Origin: Bacteroidota bacterium
GTDB lineage: Bacteria; Bacteroidota; Ignavibacteria; Kryptoniales; JAKASW01
DNA: 36,951 bases
Reading direction: 5' to 3'
NCBI GenBank assembly: GCA_021794075.1
Contig: JAJYRM010000035.1
Span: 1-36,951 of the forward strand
Shown here: positions 31,047 to 36,951 of the stretch, in pieces
How the letters are laid out: each line of letters begins with the position of its first letter
How positions within the stretch are numbered: the stretch's first letter is position 1
Translations under genes and position numbers: made by a program
Notes under the pieces: model-generated
Database searches by the model: none
What the model was told of the DNA's origin: nothing
What the model saw: only the letters and a program-made list of their open reading frames with translations

Positions 31047-31904
31047 TTACTTGGACAGCGAGTCGAAGTCCTCCTCTGAAAGTTCGATCTTCGAGGCGTC
31101 GATATTCTCGTGCAGATGCCGAAGCGAGCTTGTCCCGGGGATTACAACCATGTTGGGGGAGCGCTTGAGCAGCCATGCTAATGCGATCTGAGCAACTGTT
31201 GCCTGATACTTCTTAGCGATCACACCGATCTTGTCCTTCATCTTGTCCGGGCCCGACGCGAGCGGGAACCACGGTATGAATGCAATGTTGTTCTTTGCTG
31301 TGAAGTCGACAACATCTTCCCATTTCCGGTTCGCAAGATTGTAAAGGTTCTGCACCGATACGATTGGAAGGACTTTTTGCGCACGCTCTATGTCTTGAAC
31401 GCCCACCTCGGACAGGCCGACAAACTTTATCTTGCCCGCTTTGGCGGCTTCGGCGACGGGACCGAGCGTTTCTTCTACCGGCACTTTCGGATCTATACGA
31501 TGGAGCTGCCACAGGTCTATCGTGTCGCGTTTCAGACGCTTCAGACTCCCCTCGATGCATCCTTTGATGTAGTCGGGGCGTCCGTTAGGTGTCCACTGGC
31601 CAGGCCCGGGGCGCTCGAGACCGCCTTTCGTAGCCAGAACAAATTTCTCATAATGTGGACTTAGTGCTTCCTGTATCAGGACTTCACAAGTGTGCGGTCC
31701 GTAAGAGTCCGCCGTATCGATAAAGTTTACGCCAGCCCTCACCGCGGCATTCAATACTTCTTTTGCGGTTGCCCTGTCCGGAGCATCTCCCCAAACACCC
31801 TTGCCGGTCAGTTGCATCGCGCCGTATCCCATGCGGTTGATTTCAATCTTCCCCGCAAGCGCAAAAGTCGACAAGAAATCTGCGGATGTCTTCGAATTTT
31901 CCAT
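31047..31904 (-). CDS. Aldo/keto reductase
   Basis: The protein has 285 residues from ATG 31904 (an ATG 15 bases up overlaps the preceding gene's end and is an alternative). The tetrad is visible: Asp and Tyr in FIDTADSYGPHTCE, Lys in FVLATKGGLERPG, and His in DLWQLHRIDPKVP. The NADPH-binding C-terminal segment is VVIPGTSSLRHLHENIDAS. It resembles the YajO/PdxI-like AKR branch with MGYGAMQLTGKGVWG at the start. The gene begins five bases after the VOC protein's stop, and its ribosome-like GGGAT lies within the end of that gene, so the two are coupled. It likely reduces small aldehydes or ketones. Confidence 0.92.
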   Translation of the reverse strand: MENSKTSADFLSTFALAGKIEINRMGYGAMQLTGKGVWGDAPDRATAKEVLNAAVRAGVNFIDTADSYGPHTCEVLIQEALSPHYEKFVLATKGGLERPGPGQWTPNGRPDYIKGCIEGSLKRLKRDTIDLWQLHRIDPKVPVEETLGPVAEAAKAGKIKFVGLSEVGVQDIERAQKVLPIVSVQNLYNLANRKWEDVVDFTAKNNIAFIPWFPLASGPDKMKDKIGVIAKKYQATVAQIALAWLLKRSPNMVVIPGTSSLRHLHENIDASKIELSEEDFDSLSK

Positions 31905-31909
31905 AGTGC

Positions 31910-32362
31910 TTAATCCCATTTCTGTATTTCGATTATGTTTCCGTCCGGATCGGACGCATACGTGAACGTAAGGCGCCCGACACCGGCAACTTCATGCGTA
32001 ACGACTTCTCCCAGCCGTGACCCGCCGTGCGATACGACGGTATCGAGAGTCTTCCTGACGTCGTCGACACGAAACGCGATGTGACCGAACCCAAGCCTGT
32101 TTGCGGCCGGTGTTCCCGAGCTTCCAAGCATTTCAGAATACGAATATATCTCCAGCGTCGGACCACTCTCCCCGCAGCCGGGAAGTCTCAAATGAATACC
32201 TTCTAGATGCGCGGCCTTTACGCCCGTCCCCTTCTCCAACCACCCACCGGACAGATTCCTCGCGGGAGGGACCGGCTTGCATTCGAATACTTTTACATAG
32301 AAGTCCGCGAGTCTGTGCCAGTTTGCGCTTATTATGTTAGTGTGTGAAAAGACTGCCGGCAT
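31910..32362 (-). CDS. VOC family (glyoxalase/bleomycin-resistance-like) protein
   Basis: Start ATG 32362 follows AGGAATGAAG, giving 150 residues. A 69-base upstream extension has no start support. Two beta-alpha-beta-beta-beta halves are visible. The first has FSHTNIISANWHRLADFYVKVFECKPV with LEGIHLRLPGCGESGPTLEIYSY, holding possible metal ligands His and Glu. The second has GFGHIAFRVDDVRKTLDTVVSHGGS with FTYASDPDGNIIEIQKW. This is the glyoxalase I-like fold with metal-binding His/Glu positions. The substrate is unknown. It is translated just before the aldo/keto reductase, suggesting a common reactive-carbonyl substrate, which is inference. Confidence 0.9.
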   Translation of the reverse strand: MPAVFSHTNIISANWHRLADFYVKVFECKPVPPARNLSGGWLEKGTGVKAAHLEGIHLRLPGCGESGPTLEIYSYSEMLGSSGTPAANRLGFGHIAFRVDDVRKTLDTVVSHGGSRLGEVVTHEVAGVGRLTFTYASDPDGNIIEIQKWD

Positions 32363-32438
32363 ATCTTCATTCCTGTTTCGTGTCGAAACACTTACTTTGA
32401 AAAATATAACCGCATGTTGCCGCTCTTTCAATCGACCG

Positions 32439-33884
32439 TTATTTCACGACAACAAGCTTCCTTGTTTCAGTGAGACCACCTGCCCGAAGGGAATAGAAAT
32501 AGACGCCGCTGGGAAGGTTTGCCGCGTCGAACATTACCAAATGTTCCCCTTGAGCCTGCCTTCCGTCGACCAGTGTCCTGACTTTCCTCCCCAATACATC
32601 GTAAACCCCTAGGCTGACATCACTGGCAACTGAAAGCCGATATCTGATGGCGGTAGTCGGGTTGAACGGGTTAGGATAGTTCTGCCCGAGCACGAAAGTG
32701 CGCTTCTCGCGCTTCTGAGCAACAGTTGACGATGAGGTCGCGAGACGCTTGACGTGCAGTGCAGGATCTCCAAGAAGTGTCTGCCTCTGGTATAGCTGCC
32801 ACCACCATTCGGGCATCGCCGATTCGTATGCTTGCCCAAGAGTCTCGTCGGGATTTGCCATCAACGATTGAAATATCGAGACATAGAAGAAGATGGGAGT
32901 GTACTCGTCCGTCAGTCCCTCCGAAGAGATGACCGCTACTGCACCGCCTCCTTCGTGCGCCATCAACATCGTCGGAATAGAATTTCCGTCAGGCGAATCG
33001 TATGTAAGATCACACCCGCCGAGTAGGCAGATGGGAAGGCGGTTCCCGTTGTCGAGTGAATCGATGCTCTGCACCGTGAAGTAGCGGGACGCGGAGAGAG
33101 TAACGGCGCTCGCGTGTCCGGAATAGGTCACCAATGCAGCGCCCTGGCTCCACAAGTCTATGAATTGACCGGGCTGCAAATGAGAAGATGAGCCGTTCCT
33201 GACATCGACAGATATCGTGTCGGTCCACAAAGTGTCGGCGTACTTCCGGACGATGTTCCTATCGCTCTCGAAGTCGGTGCCGCCGGTCTGATCGAAGTCA
33301 GCAAGTGAAATTGCTCGTCTGCACCAGGGCCCGGGCGATTCACTTTCGTAAGCTATGATTTTCTGGACCATAATCTCGAGGCTAGTAGAATCCCATGCGG
33401 GAAGCCTCCCTATGCACGCGTCGACCCACATCGTGCCGTTGGAGTTGAATACGTTCACAAACCATTGATCGATCATCAGGAGAGTATCTACGTCCGAATC
33501 ATAATCCGTCGCGAGGGTTTCTTGCTCCGGATGGGAGGGGATGACATTCACGTTTCCGGCAAGGACAAAGTATTGCGGTTTCGGCGCGCTCCAGTTATTG
33601 ACGGCATATTGAATAGAATTTTTGATGGCAGTGTCTGGGGAAACTCCTACACCGAACTGTGCCATGATGGTGTCTATGTTCACCACCTTTGTCACGAAGC
33701 CGTCTTTCTCGCGGCGGAACTGTGCGAGCCTGTTAACGATTGGAAGATAAGCTGTGGGCGCAATGATGATGTAATCCGCTCGGTTTGATGCATCTTTGAG
33801 GTTGTCCGCAATACCTTCGGCTGCGGAAGAGAGCAATAGATATATTATGAATAACATTGTATCCCGTCCCACCGTTTTTCTCAT
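32439..33884 (-). CDS. Gingipain-like C25 cysteine protease with T9SS sorting domain
   Basis: The 481-residue protein has a signal peptide (MRKTVGRDTMLFIIYLLLSS, to about residue 26). The C25 domain begins ADYIIIAPTAYLPIVNRLAQFR. Catalytic His257 lies in VTYSGHASAV and catalytic Cys291 in LLGGCDLTYD, 34 residues apart as in gingipains. A GDPALHVK motif ends the domain. The C-terminal sorting domain starts near FVLGQNYPNPFNPTTAIRY and ends SGVYFYSLRAGG with a basic tail. It should be secreted and then processed by the T9SS. At 481 residues it is far smaller than gingipains and lacks adhesin domains. ATG 33884 follows GAGGTG. Confidence 0.95.
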   Translation of the reverse strand: MRKTVGRDTMLFIIYLLLSSAAEGIADNLKDASNRADYIIIAPTAYLPIVNRLAQFRREKDGFVTKVVNIDTIMAQFGVGVSPDTAIKNSIQYAVNNWSAPKPQYFVLAGNVNVIPSHPEQETLATDYDSDVDTLLMIDQWFVNVFNSNGTMWVDACIGRLPAWDSTSLEIMVQKIIAYESESPGPWCRRAISLADFDQTGGTDFESDRNIVRKYADTLWTDTISVDVRNGSSSHLQPGQFIDLWSQGAALVTYSGHASAVTLSASRYFTVQSIDSLDNGNRLPICLLGGCDLTYDSPDGNSIPTMLMAHEGGGAVAVISSEGLTDEYTPIFFYVSIFQSLMANPDETLGQAYESAMPEWWWQLYQRQTLLGDPALHVKRLATSSSTVAQKREKRTFVLGQNYPNPFNPTTAIRYRLSVASDVSLGVYDVLGRKVRTLVDGRQAQGEHLVMFDAANLPSGVYFYSLRAGGLTETRKLVVVK

Positions 33885-34399
33885 CGTTCACCTCATTGCG
33901 GGTTCAAACTGTGACGCGATCATTCGGTCCAGCCATGCCTGTCGCATGGGCCTTATGCACGTGATCGTGCAAAGATTTCGATGATAAGTCTATTTCAACG
34001 AAGGCTTGGCCAGGTGATGAGGTTTGAGTGCTTTGCGAGAAGCACGTCGAAACACGTGACGATTAATGGTCCGTTTGCAGTAGGTCCGCCAAACTTCGGA
34101 TTACCCTGTGACAATTGTCGAGAAATTTACCCGACATGGAGCGAATTTTCCAGCAGGTTCTGCAATTTTGATTTTAGTCCGAAAGATACTTATACGAGAA
34201 CTTAAGCGGGTGCTTACAGGCCAAACCGTGTCACAATCACGGGCTAAATTTCCTGTCAATCTAGCTGCGCGGCGCCGGAAAGCTCCCTATTTGCTTGCGC
34301 ACGATAAGTCCATTTTTAGTAACTTGTGTTCGAGCGGCAGCGATATCAGGGATCAAGGACTAAAGGAGAAGCCGCGACGCTTTAGAGCAAAGTGCGAGG
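33885..34399. other. Intergenic region without recognised genes
   Basis: These 515 bases separate the C25 protease from the divergent DHFR-like gene. An open frame inside (34108-34470 region) has no ribosome site and overlaps the next gene, so it is not called. Only small palindromes are seen, such as GACAATTGTC at 34110-34119. No repeat of the types at 25-28 kb is present. Confidence 0.5.
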
Positions 34400-34915
34400 A
34401 TGAGAAAGGTAATCCTGAATCTTGCGGTAAGTCTAGACGGTTTCATCGAGGGACCGATGGGGGAATATGACTGGTGCTTCACGGACCAGGACTATGGAAT
34501 GACGGAATTCCTGAGCAAGGTCGATGCGGTCTTCTTTGGCAGGAAGAGTTATGAACTCGTTTGTCCGATGGGTCCGAATGCCTACCCGAATCTTGCGAGG
34601 TACGTTTTCTCCAAAACACTCAGGAGTGCAGAAGGCGCGGTGATCATCGGCAGAAATGTCAAGGCTAACGTGGAGACGCTCAAACGGAAGAAGGGGAAGG
34701 ACATCTGGCTGTTCGGGGGTGCAGAGCTGACTAACAGCCTTATTACATTGAATCTCGTCGACGAGGCGCTTCTTTCGGTGCACCCTGTGGTCTTGGGCGG
34801 AGGCAAGCGGCTGTTTAGCGAATCGGAGAAGAGAGTAAGGTTGAAGCTTGTAGGAACGAAATCATATTCAACGGGGCTGGTACAGCTTTCTTATAGAATC
34901 AAGAAAAGTAAATGA
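34400..34915 (+). CDS. Dihydrofolate-reductase-family protein (RibD C-terminal-like)
   Basis: The 171-residue protein matches the YyaP/YwjB-type RibD C-terminal-like reductase group. Matching parts are MRKVILNLAVSLDGFIEGPMGEYDW, DAVFFGRKSYELVCP, VFSKTLRSAEGAVIIG, DIWLFGGAELTNSLI, and SVHPVVLGGGKRLF. These are the NADPH- and substrate-binding segments of the DHFR fold. Stand-alone members are not proven folate enzymes. A GAGG lies immediately before ATG 34400, which is unusually close. It runs in the same direction as the hydrolase gene and ends 27 bases before its ATG, so the two may be co-transcribed. Confidence 0.92.
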   Translation: MRKVILNLAVSLDGFIEGPMGEYDWCFTDQDYGMTEFLSKVDAVFFGRKSYELVCPMGPNAYPNLARYVFSKTLRSAEGAVIIGRNVKANVETLKRKKGKDIWLFGGAELTNSLITLNLVDEALLSVHPVVLGGGKRLFSESEKRVRLKLVGTKSYSTGLVQLSYRIKKSK

Positions 34916-34942
34916 AATCTTAACCGGTTGGAAAGGAAACCC

Positions 34943-35950
34943 ATGGAGATGAAGACTACTGCCGCATCTTTCAATCTCAGGAATCTTCGGCGAGTATTCG
35001 CTTTCAACATTATCCTTTCGGTCGTCACTACCTTCGCCGCCATCAGTGCTTCGGCCCAGAGCGACAGGGATACGCCCGGCGCATATGCTTGGGTCGACGG
35101 CGCGCATCTATGGTTCCAGATCAGCGGGCACGGAGATCCGGTGGTGGTGATTCCGGGCGGGCCGGGCGACTCTCATCTTTACCTCACTCCGTGGTTCGAC
35201 GAGCTTGCAGAACACCACAAGCTCATATACTACGACCCATTCGGCTGCGGCAGGTCGGACAGGGCTTCCAACGAGAACGAATATTCATTTGAACGCAACG
35301 TGAAGGATCTTGAGGGGTTGCGCATCGACCTCGGCATCGAGAAGTGGACGGTGATAGGACACTCATATGGCGGCATGGTGGCACAGGCCTATGCGCTGAA
35401 GTATCCAAACTCTGTCAGCAAGCTTATCCTTTCGAATACATTTTACGATGGAGAGATGTGGCAAGAGAACGACGACAACTCGAACTACGAGATCAAGAAC
35501 CAGTATCCCGGTATATGGGAGAAGCTTATGGCGCTGCGTAACCAGGGGCTGGTCTCCAGCTCGCCCGAATGCATGAAGCTTTATGATGAAGTCCCGGCAG
35601 GACTCCTATACTATTACAACGCCGCTGACGCGGACAAAGTTAGGAACGACTCTTCGAGTTTCAATCCTCAGGTCTATTACCGGATTGTCGGAACGGACGG
35701 CGACTTTCTTATCGGCGGAGACATCGCGAAACTTGATTTCCGGACAGAGCTGAAAAATCTCAAGATGCCGGTTCTGATATTGGCCGGGAGGTTCGACCGC
35801 ATAGCCGTTCCGAGGTTCGCCGACAAGTTCAAAGAGTACTGCCCTCAGGCAAAGTTCATAATGTTCGAGAAGAGCGGACATTTGCCGTTCATAGAGGAGA
35901 CGAAGAAATACTTCGATGTGATAGAGGACTTCATGAAAGAGGGGAAATAA
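34943..35950 (+). CDS. Secreted alpha/beta hydrolase (proline-iminopeptidase-like, S33)
   Basis: ATG 34943 follows AAAGGAAA, giving 335 residues (an upstream TTG lacks a ribosome site). An N-terminal signal or membrane segment (about residues 20-40, VFAFNIILSVVTTFAAISASAQ) predicts export. The hydrolase shows the oxyanion motif VVVIPGGPGDSH, DPFGCGRSDR, nucleophile VIGHSYGGMVAQAYALKYP, Asp in LAGRFDRIAVP, and His in FEKSGHLPF. The GGPG and the DxxGxGxS motif fit peptidase family S33 or related epoxide-hydrolase-like enzymes. It is probably periplasmic, acting on short peptides or esters; the substrate is unknown. Confidence 0.92.
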   Translation: MEMKTTAASFNLRNLRRVFAFNIILSVVTTFAAISASAQSDRDTPGAYAWVDGAHLWFQISGHGDPVVVIPGGPGDSHLYLTPWFDELAEHHKLIYYDPFGCGRSDRASNENEYSFERNVKDLEGLRIDLGIEKWTVIGHSYGGMVAQAYALKYPNSVSKLILSNTFYDGEMWQENDDNSNYEIKNQYPGIWEKLMALRNQGLVSSSPECMKLYDEVPAGLLYYYNAADADKVRNDSSSFNPQVYYRIVGTDGDFLIGGDIAKLDFRTELKNLKMPVLILAGRFDRIAVPRFADKFKEYCPQAKFIMFEKSGHLPFIEETKKYFDVIEDFMKEGK

Positions 35951-36073
35951 CGTTCTTCTTTACTGAAACTTACCTGACGCTGGCAACTGCGACTCAATTC
36001 TGAGATAAGTCGTAATCTGGCCTACAATAATTTTCCCACCTGTTCGTTATAATTACCAGAAGCCAGGAAACAT

Positions 36074-36643
36074 TTGACAGCCGCTACTTCGAAGCAGATA
36101 GAAGACACTATTGAAAAAGAGAGAGGCAAACTCCTCTCCTTCATCAGGCGAAATGTGCCTTCGAAAGAAGAAGCGGAAGACATATTCCAGGATGTTCTTT
36201 TGCAGTTTGCCAGCTCCTTCGAGAGCATCGAGTTTATGGACCGCGTGTCTGCATGGCTGATGCGCGTCGCGAAAAACAGGATAATCGACTCCCGAAGGAA
36301 GAAGAAACCGCAGGCTTTCAGAGATATCAGGATCAGGGTGCCGGGAGATGAAGAAGGAAATTCGCTTTCGATGGAAGACATGATCCCTGACCTCAGCGGG
36401 CTTCCGGACAAGGTCTACTGGCAGAACCAGTTCTGGGACGAGATCGAAGACGCGCTCAACGATTTGCCGGGCGAGCAGCGTGACGTATTCGAGATGACCG
36501 AGTTCGAAGGAATGAGTTTCAAGGAAATTGCGGAAATAAAACAGGAGCCTATCAACACGCTGATATCGCGGAAACGATACGCGGTCCTGTTTCTTAGAAA
36601 ACGTTTGAAAATTTTATACGAGGAGTTAAAAGAAAATGTGTAG
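36074..36643 (+). CDS. ECF-family RNA polymerase sigma factor
   Basis: The 189-residue protein uses TTG 36074 with AGGAAA just upstream. Region 2 is LLSFIRRNVPSKEEAEDIFQDVLLQF with the DNA-melting helix VSAWLMRVAKNRIIDSRRKK. Region 4 is IEDALNDLPGEQRDVFEMTEFEGMSFKEIAEIKQEPINTLISRKRYAVLFLRKRL, a helix-turn-helix. It lacks a fused regulatory extension. The following membrane-protein gene starts inside its last codons, so the two are co-translated; the partner is a candidate anti-sigma factor. It differs from the ECF42 sigma factor at 23802 in size and type. Confidence 0.95.
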   Translation: MTAATSKQIEDTIEKERGKLLSFIRRNVPSKEEAEDIFQDVLLQFASSFESIEFMDRVSAWLMRVAKNRIIDSRRKKKPQAFRDIRIRVPGDEEGNSLSMEDMIPDLSGLPDKVYWQNQFWDEIEDALNDLPGEQRDVFEMTEFEGMSFKEIAEIKQEPINTLISRKRYAVLFLRKRLKILYEELKENV

Positions 36644-36951
36644 CATGCATAATCATGAGTTCAAGCACAAAAGGAGGTGGTGGTTCGTTTTCGGGCTGCC
36701 TTTCATGCTGGCTTTCCTGGCGCTCGCCGGTCTGGTCCTCATGCTTTTGTGGAACGCGCTTCTCCCCTCGATATTCGGGCTGAAGGCAATCGGATACTGG
36801 CAGGCGCTGGGTTTGCTGATACTGGCAAGACTTCTCTTCGGCAGCTTCGGCAGAGGACCGCGGACGTATTTTTCCCGCCGCCGTCAATGGGAGCGCTGGA
36901 AGGAATGGCACAAGGAGCACCGGGATTTCCATCCACATGGCGACCGGGACG
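36636..36951 (+). CDS. His-rich membrane protein following the ECF sigma factor (partial)
   Basis: An open frame from ATG 36636 runs to the end of the window (105 codons). It overlaps the sigma gene by 8 bases and follows the GAGGAG site at about 36620-36625; ATG 36645 is an alternative start. It starts MCSMHNHEFKHKRRWW, then has two hydrophobic stretches (FVFGLPFMLAFLALAGLVLM and the YWQALGLLILARLLFG region). A basic tail with several histidines follows (WHKEHRDFHPHGDRD). WNALLPSIFGL and QALGLLILA recall small membrane proteins found beside ECF sigma genes in Bacteroidota. Whether it is an anti-sigma factor, a sensor or a metal-responsive protein is open. The C-terminus is beyond the window. 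Confidence 0.82.
   Translation, partial: MCSMHNHEFKHKRRWWFVFGLPFMLAFLALAGLVLMLLWNALLPSIFGLKAIGYWQALGLLILARLLFGSFGRGPRTYFSRRRQWERWKEWHKEHRDFHPHGDRD

Noticed and set aside
34108-34470. Open frame preceding and overlapping the DHFR-like gene
   Set aside because: It lacks a ribosome site, has non-protein-like composition and overlaps a well-supported gene in another frame.

Overview
The window looks like chromosomal DNA from a bacterium of the Bacteroidota/Chlorobiota (FCB) assemblage, possibly outside class Bacteroidia (for example Ignavibacteria, Kryptonia or a relative). Two proteins end in type IX secretion (T9SS) sorting domains: the partial protein at 1-99 and the C25 protease at 32439-33884. 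There is also a BtuB/BtuG-type surface cobalamin system. Most genes have clear Shine-Dalgarno (SD) sequences (AGGAG/GGAGG) and many start with GTG or TTG, which is unlike typical Bacteroidia. No rRNA, tRNA, CRISPR array, integrase or transposase was seen. The exact lineage is inference.

Layout. 1-1.1 kb: tail of a T9SS cargo protein, a small secreted protein and a small membrane protein. 1.15-5.2 kb (minus strand): a cobalamin-uptake operon with a cobalamin riboswitch, an intrinsic terminator, btuB, a BtuG-like lipoprotein, a DUF6580 membrane protein and a final terminator. 5.3-7.2 kb: a PEBP/YbhB lipoprotein and alaA. 7.6-15.4 kb (plus strand): a housekeeping block mnmE, mnmG, murQ, mfd. parS-like palindromes lie on both sides of mnmG, which suggests chromosome-segregation sites and perhaps proximity to the origin. 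15.5-17.9 kb: a P3A-type proton ATPase. 18.1-20.7 kb: msrA, an SDR oxidoreductase, a GNAT acetyltransferase and a DUF3795 Cys-rich protein.

20.8-23.0 kb: a two-gene type II restriction-modification system. The endonuclease carries the recognition and catalytic residues of NgoMIV at almost constant offsets, so GCCGGC is the predicted target. The methyltransferase is an amino-MTase with a TSPPY motif. As the predicted site has no adenine, N4-methylcytosine is the expected mark.

23.1-29.5 kb (minus strand): a zinc-ribbon protein, an ECF42-type sigma factor with a long C-terminal extension, two YCII/DGPF proteins, and small stand-alone domain proteins (TfoX-N, SnoaL-like, carboxymuconolactone-decarboxylase-like, two DUF1801, DoxX-like). 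Nearly every gap between transcription units here holds an imperfect palindromic repeat of one of two types. 29.9-36.95 kb: accessory metabolic genes (sorbitol-dehydrogenase-like ADH, aldo/keto reductase, VOC protein), a C25 protease with a T9SS tail, a DHFR-like reductase, a secreted alpha/beta hydrolase, and at the edge an ECF sigma factor overlapping a His-rich membrane protein that runs out of the window.

The best candidates for further work are the riboswitch-controlled cobalamin locus with DUF6580 in place of a visible inner-membrane transporter, the NgoMIV-like system with an amino-MTase, the paired parS-like sites with a shared extra flank, and the repeat-punctuated ECF42/YCII cluster.
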